Below are positions 1-11,346 of a stretch of DNA of 64,000 bases, piece after piece. Every line of letters begins with the position of its first letter. The first letter of the stretch is position 1. Source of the DNA: Liolophura sinensis (taxonomy: Eukaryota; Mollusca; Polyplacophora; Chitonida; Chitonidae); assembly GCF_032854445.1 (NCBI RefSeq), contig NC_088297.1:14553039-14617038 (forward strand). The letters run 5' to 3'. The translations under genes and the position numbers were made by a program. Below the pieces are notes generated by a model. The model had not been told where the DNA came from. It did no database searches and was given only the letters and a program-made list of their open reading frames with translations.

Positions 1-3000
1 AGATGTTGGAGATCGTGAGGCCATTGTTACAGTTGCTTCATCCAGACAGATCTGGTCTGCAGAACTTCGAGGCTCTGCTAGCCTTAACCAACCTCTCCTC
101 CGTCAGTGAATCTGTACGGTAAGTGCAAGGTCAGAGGGTAAAGCCAGGTCATCGAATGTTAAAGTGATGAAAAATCTGATACAGGTAGAACTCACAAATG
201 ATTGGTACAGTACCACTATGGCAAGTCAGTATCCAAAAGTGGCGTATATATAAACCTTTAGGAGGCCTCCGTGGTCGATGCCAGCATGGCATAATGATAC
301 AGAAATGCGATCACTGCGAGTTCAAGTCCAGCTCATGCTGGCTTCCTCTCCGGCCACACGTGGGAACGTCTTCCAGTAACCTGCGGATGGTCGTGGGTTT
401 CTCCCAGGTCCTGCCCGGTTTCTTCCTTCCTGCTATAATGTTAGCTGCCAATCCACAATCCACGGTAGACTTTAGTGAGACAAATCTGGTCTGGGTTAGA
501 ATCTCTGGTCTCTTGTTCATGTTGTACTTTTTCTGGTTTCTTTCAGCAAGAGGATAATCTCAGAAAAGGGTTTTGGCCTGATAGAAAACTACATGTTTGA
601 AGACCATGACGAAATCAAGAGAGCAGCCACTGAGTGCATGTGCAATATGGTCATGAGTGAAGAGGTATGTTCTGAGTGGTTGGAGTGTTCTTAGATCTGA
701 TTGGCTGGAATGTTCTTAGATCTGATTGGATGTTGTAACGTTGACTCTGAGTGGATGTTATATGCTTATGGTATATAACCTAAAGTTTCACCCTGGGACT
801 TGGAAAGTGCATCCCAGGATTCACTGCGTTGATTGTGGTTGTTATTGACTGGGTGTCGCAGGAGACCATCAGGGGTGACCAGGGGATTATACTGACAGTA
901 CAAGAATGTAATAAACAATTTCACACTTCATTGAGCAGTAGTCTGTGCTCCTATGACTAAAAGTTCATGTTTTCCTCAGTTTTAATCATAATAATTTTAG
1001 TACATGCTCTTTGCAAGAGGTTGATTTTTTTATTATCATTTTATGATAGGTGGGAATTTGGGAATTTGCAAACTCTGTGGAGATTAAGTGTGACTATTCA
1101 GTACCTTTACGCATGTAGAGTGTCATGTCCAATATCCGTTATTAAACTGCAGGGCTCTCTGTATACAAAGATGCAGCAGAATTGAGCACACCACGAATTA
1201 ATACTAGAAAACTAGGCCTACCAGCAGTTGAGATATGATGTCAGGCTGCGATTAAAGTGACACCTGCACATGTGCGTTTGCATCGCGATAGCTAAACAGT
1301 TCTTGTTCATTGTGACATAATTTGAAAGACTGTCAACTTCCACCCATATTTCGTTAACATGAATGCTTGATTTGCTTTATACTTAATCAAGTCACGTACG
1401 GATGAAATTTTAGTCATCCAGACTGATTTTATCTACATGTAGATAAAAACCAGCTACAATCAAAGGACTCGCAATATTCCATGTGTCTACCCATGGATCA
1501 CGTGATTTTTGCTGGCAAAAAGGCAAAACAATAATCTTGTCTTACATGTATATCACGTCTAGGCCAAACTGTGTTCAGGAAATTATAAAACATGCATTTT
1601 ATTTTGATTTAAAGCCATTGACTGTGTTGTTCAAACTCCTGATGTGATAACAACTCACACAAAACCTGTCTCCTGATATGCCGGACTCGCACACAGTGCT
1701 GAAAAGGGGTAAAAGTAAATTATGGTAGTTTTCAGAAATGTCGCGTGGAGTATGGTTTTCTCTGTTTAATATATGTTTCCTCATAAAAAACAGATGCTGG
1801 AGAAGGAACTGTTCTGCAATAGGACACTTCCGCCTGTAAAGAAACAAAATGTCATATTTCTTACAGCTCATGCGTCGCTCTCTACCTTTCCCTATACATC
1901 ACTGCCACCAATAGCAAATTTTTTACACAAATCTTGAACAACGCCGAGGTGACTGGGGTCACGGTGATAAGGCAGGAATTGAAGTCAGTAAACCAAAACA
2001 ATTCGTCTCAGCCTTTGTCTCCAATAATACTGTGTACACATGCATTCTAGAGTATGTACAACATAATTCTAACCAAAACCGCGTAGTTCTGCGAGATGAG
2101 ACAAATGATGAGGCTAGCATAAAAAGCGTAAGTGTGTCTTACAGGCTAAAAAAGTTCAAGCCTGTCTATTGGTGGCAATGATGTAAAGAGAAAGGTAGAG
2201 AGCAGCGCATGCTCTGTAAGGAGTATGACAAACTCTGCATGTAGACTGACATACCAAATTAGTATTATATGGGCATGGGAAGCTGACAGACATTTCTCAG
2301 TGAAATTCGTTTTTAGCTTAAATACATTTGTACACGTATTCATCGCATAATGAGTGCTCTCAGCTGACAGCTGTGTACCAGTTCACAGGTGGGGTGAGGT
2401 GACTTCCACATAGGCCTAACTCAGAAATAATCAGTTCGTCCCACAGTGTACATTGTGCATGTACATTCCTTGTTTGGCGTGGTCATGCTTTGAGACAGTG
2501 TTTGATATTTAAAGGTTTGTAATAGACATCGCCAGTCTTGATATTTTCTTTGATTTCGTTCATGGGTATATTTAGAGATTGTAGGGGCCTACATGTAGGC
2601 CTACTAGTCGGGGGACTGCACACCTCACCGTCAGTGACACGACCCCATATGGCAAGGAGTAGAAACTGCGAAGTGCCATGGAGGGTAATGAAACAGGCCG
2701 AGGCTGATCCCTCTCTTCTGTCATCTTGCCGCCAACTCAGTCCGACAGTAAATGACAGTAACTCACGTGAAAGTTCAGGTCATTTACCGTAAGTCTGATT
2801 GGACACCACGTTCTTTGATCTGATACGATGTTGTGTTTTGGGGTCTGATTGGATTTTATGTCCCCGAGCCTTGTCAAATTTATGATGAGTTCGTAAATTC
2901 TGAATTAACAGTTGTGTTGGAATGAAAACATGGAGCAGTAAATAACAACAAAAGAACAGCATTTGCATGTATGATCATACTGAATTCCTTCGTGTCTCCA

Positions 3001-4273
3001 TTTCAGGTCGCAGCACACTTTAAGGGAGCAAATGATCGCATAAAGTTGTTAGTTCTCTACGCTCAGGAAGCTGAGGACTTAAAACTTGTGCGTGCGGCGG
3101 CAGGTGCTTTGGCTGTTCTGTCCAAGGAACCAGAAATCTGCCAGAAGATTGTCCAGGTGAGTCGTCACGCTCTCAGTCACTGATAGTTTCTTCTGCGTTA
3201 CGAGTTTAAATCTGGAGTTTTCTGTTTTCAGCTTTGTTTCAAAAGATACAACAAAGTAAACTCTTAAAATGAATATTGTACTTATGTGGGAAATACCATA
3301 AAAATTATGGCATATTTTATGTCACAAAACTACCCCTTCTGTGCATGTTTTCCGGAAATGACGCAGACGCTGAATGTAGCTATGTGGGACCAACTTAGAG
3401 CCCCCCCACCCCTCTTCCCTATTCTAACTCTTTGGACAATTATAAATGTTGATGTTCTGACTGCTCGCTGCTTTATTTCCGCTCTGACCACGAGGGCCTG
3501 AGTCATTTTTATCCCCCAAAAAGAAGGCTGAGACTTTTTTTTTTTTTTTTTGGAGTGGTTTACTTATTTAACCACCATTATATGAGTGGAGTTGTTTCCA
3601 CCCAGTGTACCGGACTTGATAACGCAGTTGGTAGAGCGTCCGCTTCGGGAGCGGTAGTTCCAGGGTAAATCCTGGTGGTTTACCCTAATTCCTTGACCCT
3701 AAATTGTTAAGTACGACGTTAAACCCTAATCACTCACTCACTTACTCACTCCACCCAGTGTGACTGATATCCAAGATTGTTTTCCCTCACTATACTGATT
3801 ACGAATGTACTTTAGGCCAGGAAAAGGGTTTTTTTTGCAACTTTTGTGTTTGATTTCATGGTGCAGAGTGCAGACAGAGACAGAAAAAAAGCGAGGAATT
3901 ATGAAAGAAGAATTTTTCCCCTTTGTACATGTACGTGCAATAACAAATTTTCCCATTTGGTTGAATTAGCTCCACTGCATATCAACGAATTACAAATTTG
4001 TCCTTTGCCCTTTAGGTACAGAGTTGGCTGGAGATGTTACAAGGGTTGGTGGTGAATGAACAGACAGACATCCAACACCGAGGCTGTCACCTTCTCATGA
4101 ACATGATGGATAGTGGAGAAGACGTCGCAAAGAAAATTGTTGAAACGAACTTGCTCGAAATCATGATGGCTCTGTCCAAATCGGATGGCCCAGAAAAAAA
4201 ACCCATTCAGCAATGTGTGAATTCAGCACTGGAAACGGCTGTGAATTTAAAACTGATCAAACCCTTTAACTAG
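1..4273 (+). CDS. UNC45: UNC45 myosin chaperone, C-terminal part (last four exons; 5' end outside window)
   Basis: UNC45 proteins fold and stabilise the myosin motor head with Hsp90. Their C-terminal UCS domain is an armadillo-repeat superhelix that binds myosin. Exons seen: 1-118 (frame starts at base 3), 547-664, 3007-3156 and 4016-4273 (stop TAG 4271-4273), all with GT-AG introns and matching phases, giving about 213 residues. Family-like stretches are [52 protein letters not shown] and [20 protein letters not shown], ending in LKLIKPFN. All of it is UCS domain; the N-terminal TPR and central regions lie outside the window. Vertebrates have UNC45A and UNC45B, while invertebrates usually have one gene, so no paralogue letter is given. 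Introns hold a SINE-A, a SINE-B and a large inverted repeat. The identification is by recalled similarity, without a search. Confidence 0.93.
262..455 (+). mobile_element. SINE-A copy, 3' truncated
   Basis: tRNA-like head (CCTCCGTGGTCGATGCCAGC) followed by the SINE-A body: GAGTTCAAGTCCAGCTCATG, TCTCCGGCC, AACCTGCGGATGGTCGTGGG. It breaks off after TGCTATAATGTTAGCTGCC, without the CTTGAGTACGGCGTAAAAC tail. It lies in an UNC45 intron, 92 bases before an exon. Confidence 0.85.
1851..2229. repeat. Inverted-repeat element with about 64 bp arms
   Basis: Left arm 1851-1914 and right arm 2165-2229 are near-perfect reverse complements. Both contain CTCTCTACCTTTC and GCCACCAATAG (right arm on the other strand). 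The roughly 250 bp between the arms looks unique. This is the form of a non-autonomous inverted-repeat transposon or a local inversion duplication. It lies in an UNC45 intron; no target-site duplication was established. Confidence 0.7.
3605..3753 (+). mobile_element. SINE-B copy with large internal deletion
   Basis: A head (GCAGTTGGTAGAGCGTCCGC, TTCGGGAGCGGTAG, CCAGGGTAAATCCTGG) is joined directly to the SINE-B tail (AATTGTTAAGTACGACGTTA, then ACTCACTCACTTACTCACTC). About 200 bp of body present in full copies is missing. It lies in the last UNC45 intron. Confidence 0.85.
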
Positions 4274-4650
4274 AAATCATCGTGCCAGCTCTTTCATTGT
4301 TGAAACTCATTTGTAGTGTAGACCACAACAACATTTTACTTGTACATATTTAAAGGACTGCATTCGATTTCATTTGTTTTAGAAGTATCGTATTTGTTCG
4401 TGTGTTTTGAAGGAAATTGACCTTGACAGTTGACCTTGGTGATTTGAATGTTCAAACATTGCAGTTTGAATTTTGATACATCTGTTTCATAAAATGTCGT
4501 CATTTTATTAAAAGTGTCTTTCTTTATGTGAGCATTATGCTGTGCATGAATGTAGGTCTGGTTTAATGTCACATTCACAACAAAAAAAAGATGCTGCACT
4601 TCAAGATCCACATAAAATTCGGGTGAAACAACCTTGGCATATTATGAGGG

Positions 4651-4862
4651 GCTGATTCCACTAAGGCAGTTTTGACTTAAGTCAAAATTTGAAATATAAT
4701 TTTAGAGTTTTTTTTTTCTCATGTCCTGTAAATTAAAATTTTGACCACCTGATCAATGTTATCTCAAGACGAAAGTGTGAAAATTTCAACTTCTAAAACC
4801 ATGAAACCATTGTTACTACACTTCTAAATTTTGACTTAAATCAGAAATCTTTGTGGATTTGG
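4651..4862. repeat. Inverted-repeat element (MITE-like) beside UNC45
   Basis: The left end (GATTCCACTAAGGCAG, then TTGACTTAAGTCAAAATTT) is mirrored by a right end with AAATTTTGACTTAAATCAG and CTTTGTGGATTTGGCC on the opposite strand, giving arms of about 35-38 bp. A related arm (AAATTTTGACTTAAGTC, then CGCTTTGTGATTC) lies at about 56154-56200. It is probably part of the UNC45 3' UTR. Confidence 0.65.
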
Positions 4863-5082
4863 CCTCAAAGAAATGAAATTTTGCATTGCGTGAACTGTGT
4901 TGTGTTATTTTGAAAGACAGCGCAGAACCTCTTACGACATTAACGGTGCTAAAGGTTTGCGAAAGTTTCAAAATGAAACAGTGTTCTTAACCAGTGTGTG
5001 TTAGAGAGAGCCCTAAATGTCAAGATTTGTTGTTGCTGAAAAAACTTCCAAGTTCTTAGTGCAATATTTTTTAAGGTAGTGA

Positions 5083-5088
5083 AATAAA
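5083..5088 (+). terminator. candidate UNC45 polyadenylation signal
   Basis: AATAAA about 810 bases after the UNC45 stop, directly followed by an A-rich run. It is the first hexamer I noticed in the 3' flank, but A-rich sequence produces this motif by chance. A transcript end near 5100 would place an inverted-repeat element (4651-4862) inside the 3' UTR. Confidence 0.3.
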
Positions 5089-5274
5089 AAAAAAACAATA
5101 CATAGACAAAAAAATGAGATATTATTATATATCCAAAATTATATACTATGCATTTCCTGAACAGCTCAAAGCTCAGTTTAATCGAGAAGGGGTATGTTAT
5201 TTTGTTCTGTCAGTTGGCATCAGTGTGAAGCTTAAGACCTTGAGTCAATGCTACCTGTACATCAAAAATTGACA

Positions 5275-5366
5275 GTGGCACAACATGTGTAATGTCACAA
5301 TGTATTCGTTTCTACTGTGTCGTCATTACAGCTTTATTGTGACGTCATAATTATGAGCTGGGACAG
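5275..5366 (+). repeat. Dispersed repeat with GTGACGTCATAAT, copy 1
   Basis: Shares about 80 bp with 61980-62060: ACAATGTAT, GTTTCTACTGT and TGACGTCATAAT appear in the same order and spacing. TGACGTCA is also a CRE-type site, but its presence in two repeat copies argues that it came with the repeat. The boundaries are unclear. Confidence 0.5.
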
Positions 5367-5820
5367 GAACAGGGGCCACGCCCATGTTACTACCACATAA
5401 TATCTACAGTACTGGTTGCCATGAAAGTTAAGTGCACGTAACGTTACATGAGCTTTTGTGAAACAGGCCTCAGAGTCATGTTGTTAGGTGGCTTAATCTT
5501 AACCCATTAAGACTGTTTGGCAGGGGTAACCTATTTCTGCAACCTTTTTTAATGTTCACCCGTGTCCTATTCTACAAAACTGTTGCAAAGCTGCCTCATG
5601 CACATTTACCATGGTGACGTATCTCTTCACTGTATGTTGTCATGGAAATTGCGGCAGGCGCAGCTTGCGACTGCTTCATAGAATGAGCCCCAGGTGTTCT
5701 TTAAGCATATCTAAAAGGCATTTTTCTGCCTAGACTGAAAAAAGATTACACATTCTGTGAAGAATTGATGTTGTTAAACCAACCAGAACATAACTTATTG
5801 TCATGATCAATACATTAAGA

Positions 5821-5969
5821 GGTATGTGGAAAGGTCTTCCAGCAACTTGTGGTTGGTCATGGGTTCCCCTCGGCTCTGCCTGGTTTCCTCCCACCATAAT
5901 GCTGGCCGCCGTCATATAAGTGAAATATTCTTGAGTACAACATACAACACCAATCAAATAAATAAATAA
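5821..5969 (+). mobile_element. SINE-A copy, 5' truncated, with target-site duplication
   Basis: The 3' half of SINE-A (CAGCAACTTGTGG through AAGTGAAATATTCTTGAGTA, then CACCAATCAAATAAATAAAT). It is flanked by ATCAATACATTAAGA (5806-5820) and ATCAATGCATTAAGA (5970-5984), a 15 bp duplication with one mismatch. This shows 5'-truncated retroposition. Confidence 0.93.
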
Positions 5970-6571
5970 ATCAATGCATTAAGATGTGTCAAGTGTGTTT
6001 AAATGTGCTCTTAAATATGTGAAAGGGTTGAAGAGATAGGTTAACTGTTTAAACTTTTTCTGTGGCTTTTCTGAGAATTGTAAGTGTTACAGCTATGTGA
6101 AACAGTGGTCCTTACATGGCTTATTTTATCTGCCAGTTTACCTATAGCAAGCTTCATGTACAAAGCTGTTTGAATCCCTGTTAGCCTGATAGTGTACACT
6201 GTATTTACCCCATGGCGAAATATTTGAATGTTCAAATAATTAGAATTTCTGAAAAAATAGAACAATTATGGTATGTTACTGGCAGTGTATCTTACATGAT
6301 AAATTATCACTAATTCAATTGTTAATGAGTCTCATGTTGAAGGGTGTCTTAATATTTAACTGAATGTGTTTTGAAGAGTTGGCCATGTTGTTTGTTTAGA
6401 GAATGTGCATGTTCTGAATCCCATATTTTTTGCCACAAAATGTACTTTGTAACGTTTTGTATGTTTTTTTATTGGATTGTTAAGAAATAAAATACATTTG
6501 TATTTCATTATAATTCTGGTTTCCTGTATCAGATTTTGTGATTCCAATTGATAGATTATTGTATTTCATTT

Positions 6572-6751
6572 AAAGTTTAGCAGTTTTTCAAGTGAAACAT
6601 CTTGCTTGGTTATGACGAAGTCTTCCACATTGTAGGGCCACTTTAGAGAGTGTTTTTTTGTGTGTGTGGGAAGTTTGATTCATTGCTTGTCAGAAAAACT
6701 TCAGTGTTGGCATCAAAAGTATCATTTTAAGGTCTTCCTCTGCATTTTTAC
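6572..6751 (+). repeat. Dispersed repeat E, copy 1
   Basis: Shares ordered blocks with 12690-12890 and 36862-37390: AAGTTTAGCA, TTTTCAAGTGA.ACAT, ATTGTAGGGCCAC, TGTTGGCATCAAAAGTAT and GGTCTTCC. Family unknown. A SINE-B 3' half follows at once. Confidence 0.55.
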
Positions 6752-6893
6752 AGTGAAGCAGCACTAGATAAAAGAGCGGTGGAAATCCGTCCTGCAACAA
6801 GGAGGCACACTACACGCACTCTTAAGGATTCTCTTGTTATGTGACTGAAAAATTAAGTACAACCTTAAACCCCAAGCACTCACTCAGTTTACA
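6752..6893 (+). mobile_element. SINE-B copy, 3' part only
   Basis: Begins GTGAAGCAGCACTAGATAAA, continues AGCGGTGGAAATCCGTCCTG and ends TTAAACCCCAAGCACTCACT. The 5' half is missing, as expected for incomplete reverse transcription. Confidence 0.85.
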
Positions 6894-6895
6894 AT

Positions 6896-7262
6896 CGTTG
6901 AAGACCACTTTGGGACTGACTGGAACAATATATCTAGTGTCAGTGTGCTGTGTCTGGGTGAGGTGTGTGATTGTGCGCATGATGTCTGGTGTCAGCAAAC
7001 TGTGTCTGGGTGGAGTGTCATGTCTGGTGTCCATATACTATGACTAGGTGAGGAAGCATGTCTGGTGTCCAGATACTTGGACATCATTGGGCATAACGTG
7101 TGGTGTCAGTCTAATGTGACTGGGTGGGGCATCCATATGATCTGATTGGATGGCCTGTCATGTCTAGTGTCAGCATACTATCCCAGTTTGGGGCATCTGA
7201 CCAGTGTCCATATACTGTAACTTCCCCTTATCCTCTGACCATCATGTCTGGTTTCTTCAGCA
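6896..7262 (+). repeat. Degenerate repeat, family D-like
   Basis: Diverged repeats of a motif like GTGTCATGTCTGGTGTCAGT, then ATACTGTGACTGGGTGG, about five times. The same motif occurs once each in the dispersed copies at 30446 and 34130. It may be a local expansion within a family D element. Confidence 0.5.
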
Positions 7263-7699
7263 TTATATTCCAGTGAGGCAGAACTGTAGATTCTGTAGTC
7301 ATTTTAAAAATTATTATGTTCCCATACATGACAGTTAAATACAATGCAAAAATATAAACAAACTTTTATATTCACTGAATGATTTATTGAAAAACATACA
7401 AGCACTCCACCGTTCCATATTTTGTACAAATGTATAACCATTATGCATGTATCACAAATCAGAAATTTATTTCGGAAAAATGAGACGTTAAGTTTGAGCA
7501 GAGTGTCATGTGAGCCTCAATAAAGAAGTGATCAACTGATTTACTGATTAATCAACATTTGCCAGTGAACTTTAGAAGCTCAACCATTCTGACGCCATAA
7601 AAGCTCAAAAATTTATCGACAGCAGCTGTTTGATGAAGCAATGAACAATGAGACAATTACTAATTAACATACTTGTGCTATACTTCTGAAGTAAAATTA

Positions 7700-7910
7700 T
7701 TTCATTCTTCAACCTTTTCGCATGTTTGCAAGGTTTTTATTCAAGCATATTCTGAGGGCACTATTCTCTGTAGATTTTATAAAATTATACTTTTTGTGAA
7801 GCCCTGAAATTGCAACTCGATGAATTATAAATGAAACTCGAATTATAAATGCACATGAATTGCACTGAAATTTGCTCTTTCATATGCGAACAGCTTGAGG
7901 AATTGGGGTA
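7700..7910 (-). mobile_element. MITE-C copy
   Basis: About 210 bp element with inverted ends: TTCTTCAACCTTTTCGCATG at the left, and CATATGCGAACAGCTTGAGG then AATTGGGGTA at the right. The body motifs (AAGCATATTCTGAGGGCA, TTTTTGTGAAGCCCTGAAAT) recur in six other copies. Strand is arbitrary, because the ends are inverted repeats. Confidence 0.8.
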
Positions 7911-8357
7911 ACCAGTCAAATTTAAGCATCGCTGCATCAGTCTGAATTTTGTTAAAAAAAAATCTGACACATGAACAAGTACATGTATCTCTATCCTATT
8001 TAGAAACACAGGGTCCTATTCATGTAAATAATCTCTAAACTGTAACAAGTTACAATGTTTACATATTCATGTAAATAATATATAAACTGCAACAAGTTAC
8101 ATCTGTGCAAATTGTCCATTCCAGATCAAAACATTATATGCAGCAAGACAGAAAAATATATACCAAAAAATGTTTTGTCATCACTAATGCCTTTAATTTT
8201 TTGCCTTTTTTATGTTCAAAATGGTAGATATTTGTTACATATATAGCACTGTGAGACTACAGAAAAACTCGAAAAATCCTGTTACCATAGAAACTGTCCA
8301 ATGACCAAATGGGATCAATGATAAATGTACCAGGGTATATATAAATATAGAGAGGAG

Positions 8358-8581
8358 AGCCTTCATGGCCGAGTGGTTAACGTGCTGGCGCAGCACAGAG
8401 ACACAAGAGTCTCTTACCTATGCATATGCATATCACGTACGCGAGAAGGTCTGGCAGCAACCTGTGAATGGTTGTAGGTTTCCTGCAGGCTCTGCCCAGT
8501 TTCCTCCCACCATAATGCTGGTCCATGTCATAAAAAGTTAAATATTTTTTTAGTTGAGAGAAAAACACCAATCAAATTAAC
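8358..8581 (+). mobile_element. SINE-A copy, diverged
   Basis: The head AGCCTTCATGGCCGAGTGGT resembles an internal tRNA promoter A box of the Ser/Leu kind. The body keeps CAGCAACCTGTGAATGGTTG and TTTCCTCCCACCATAATGCT, and the tail is AACACCAATCAAATTAA. The middle segment around the B box has been replaced. Confidence 0.8.
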
Positions 8582-9477
8582 AGTGGAGTAGTGACACTGT
8601 GAAATCTATGGTATGGTCAAACAGTATAATTTGGACCAATGGCAAAATGTCAATGACCAGAGGCCTTAAACCACACCTATGGTACCATAATCAAGTCTTC
8701 TGCCGTCTCTACAGGGACAAAAGAAAAAAAAAAAAAACAGACCTTAAATGCACAAAGCACATGAAGTTTATATGTTAAAACAACTGTAACATTTATACAT
8801 GTGTGTATCATGTAAACAGAAACAAGTTAATATCAACAGAACACGTCAGAGAAATTACCATAAAATATCTAAGGAAAATAATCATGCAATTTCATAAAAA
8901 ATATCCAACTGAACAAGTTTTCAGACACGATAAGATTCAGTGAGACATGGTTACACTTTCTAAAAGCATAATTTTAGACAGCCAGCTAATAAACAATACA
9001 AAGTTGCAGCTAAAGCCCAACATTTTGCTTTTTCCTGAGCACATATTATTTTATACGATGTATTATGACTGTAATTTACCAATTAATTCAAGAAAAAGCC
9101 ATAAACAGTATATTTTTTTACTTCCTCCCTGATGCGAAATGCAGGTTACTAAAAATAACAATTAAAGTTCATAATTCACATAAAAATTGGTCAGATTTTC
9201 TTTGGGTTTTATATTTGAAAATCACAGTAACTGTTTCCAAATACATAAATACACCAAAAGATAAGAATGGGTACTACAAAATACACCAAAAGATAATAAG
9301 GACATTTTACATGCATCAAATCGATGTAATATTTCATTTCAATTCATCAGTGTCTATACCCAATTTGAATGTTTTACTTCAGTGAAAATGTCTGAACTTA
9401 TTCTTAAAGCTGAAAACGATCTTTTATCAACACAAAATATGTACCGGTACAGTTTTCCGTCATTCCATAAAAAGTCA

Positions 9478-9541
9478 GCACCTAAAAAGTCAAGCACCTA
9501 AAAAGTCATGCACCTAAAAAGTCATGCACCTAAAAAGTCAG
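9478..9541 (+). repeat. 16 bp tandem repeat, 4 copies
   Basis: Four near-identical units GCACCTAAAAAGTCAT in the UNC45-KYNU intergenic region. No gene is seen between the MITE-C/SINE-A copies and this repeat. Confidence 0.85.
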
Positions 9542-9748
9542 CAAAAGGCCCAGAAATACAACAGCACCGATGCCCACATATTCATTCTTAATGAGAAAAG
9601 TGTCATTTACATTCGTTTGTATACTTTATACAACAAAGACTTTATGTACAGACACACGGACTGGCGAACGGACAATGCCATGCCTTTATATGCCCCCATC
9701 GCTATCAACAGGCATATAAAAAATGAATTCTTTGGTTCAATAATTTTT

Positions 9749-10674
9749 CAGTGGTGTGTCTGGTCATGATGATGACAGTGGTGTGTTTGGTCATGATGAC
9801 GACAGTGGTGTGTTTGGTCATGATGATGACAGTGGTGTGTCTGGTCATGATGATGACAGTGGTGTGTCTGGTCATGATGACGACAGTGGTGTCTGGTCAT
9901 GATGACGACAGTGGTGTGTCTGGTCATGATGACGACAGTGGTGTGTCTGGTCATGATGACGACAGTGGGGTGTCTGGTCATGATGACGACAGTGGTGTGT
10001 CTGGTCATGATGACGACAGTGGTGTGTCTGGTCATGATGACGACAGTGGTGTGTTTGGTCATGATGACGACAGTGGTGTGTCTGGTCATGATGACGACAG
10101 GGTGTGTCTGGTCATGACAACTGGTGTGTTTGGTCATGATGACGACACTGGTGTGTCTGGTCATGATGACAACAGTGGTGTGTTTGGTCATGATGATGAC
10201 AGTGGTGTGTCTGACAGTGGTGTGTCTGGTCATGATGATGACAGTGGTGTGTCTGGTCATGATGACATGATGATGACAGTGGTGTGTCTGGTCATGATGA
10301 CGACAGTGGTGTGTCTGGTCATGATGACAACAGTGGTGTGTTTGGTCATGATGATGACAGTGGTGTGTCTGACAGTGGTGTGTCTGGTCATGATGATGAC
10401 AGTGGTGTGTCTGGTCATGACGACATGATGATGACAGTGGTGTGTCTGGTCATGATGACGACAGTGGTGTGTCTGGTCATAATGATGACAGTGGTGTGTC
10501 TGGTCATGATGATGACAGTGGTGTGTCTGGTCATGATGACGACAGTGGTGTCTGGTCATGATGACGACAGTGGTGTGTCTGGTCATGATGACGACAGTGG
10601 TGTGTCTGGTCATGATGATGACAGTGGTGTGTCTGGTCATGATGACGACAGTGGTGTCTGGTCATGATGACGAC
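9749..10674 (+). repeat. 27 bp minisatellite, about 34 copies, with partial 158 bp higher-order repeat
   Basis: Unit GTGGTGTGTCTGGTCATG then ATGACGACA. Because 27 is divisible by 3, stop-free frames run through the array on both strands (up to 225 codons); these are not genes. Each unit contains the dyad GTCATGATGAC. A block of about 158 bp (GACAACAG starting at 10168 and again at 10326) is duplicated, including the same short units, which shows recent block amplification. Confidence 0.95.
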
Positions 10675-10869
10675 AATGCTTCATGTACTATTTTTATTCA
10701 GATTCCAGCAATTACAGTAAATTACCTAAGGCTACTACATTAAATTTCACATTTTTCCTAATTCTGATCGGAAATTTCTCAGATTTTTTTAGGTTTGTTT
10801 GTTAAGTGGGATGATGTCCTATTGAAAAAAAAAATAAGTTTCAGCACTATAATGTAATACTTTATGACA

Positions 10870-10875
10870 TTTATT
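10870..10875 (-). terminator. candidate KYNU polyadenylation signal
   Basis: TTTATT on the + strand (AATAAA in the sense of KYNU), about 470 bases after the KYNU stop codon. A second hexamer lies near 10692, just beside the 27 bp minisatellite. Neither can be chosen from sequence alone. Confidence 0.25.
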
Positions 10876-11346
10876 TGCCTCTAAAAATGGACCTTTTTGG
10901 GGCGAAACTTTAGGTCGTTTACAATATTGTTGTAGAGGTAAGTTTTCTGGTAAAATGCTTCATACACTGGACAATAAGGGAGTTTCGAATTTGAACTCTT
11001 TTGTTTTTGTATGCAAAAATGGTCCTCCTAAATCATGCAACTCGTGAAAACTGTTCAGTAACCTTTGATGACATTAGTTTACTGGTCTTTTGTCTCACCA
11101 AGTTCCAGAGGAACAAATCTTTCCTATAGAAGCTTCTCAAGTTCACAAACGTTCAGCTCCACCATTTTCTCTACTCTAAGAAACTTTTTGCCCAACTTTT
11201 TTCAAACACCCATGTCACAGTACATGCTAGGCAATAGTTGTTTAACGCTTTTTGACAGGTCACATGTTACAACAAGACTTTTTTTTTTTTACCTTTAACG
11301 ATAAAAGAGGTCGAACTCCAAACTTCCCTTCTGTTCTGCTAATTTC

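Noticed and set aside
9748-10667. Long open frames (up to 225 codons) on both strands
   Set aside because: They exist only because a stop-free 27 bp unit is repeated. There is no start context, no splice signals and no non-repetitive protein sequence.
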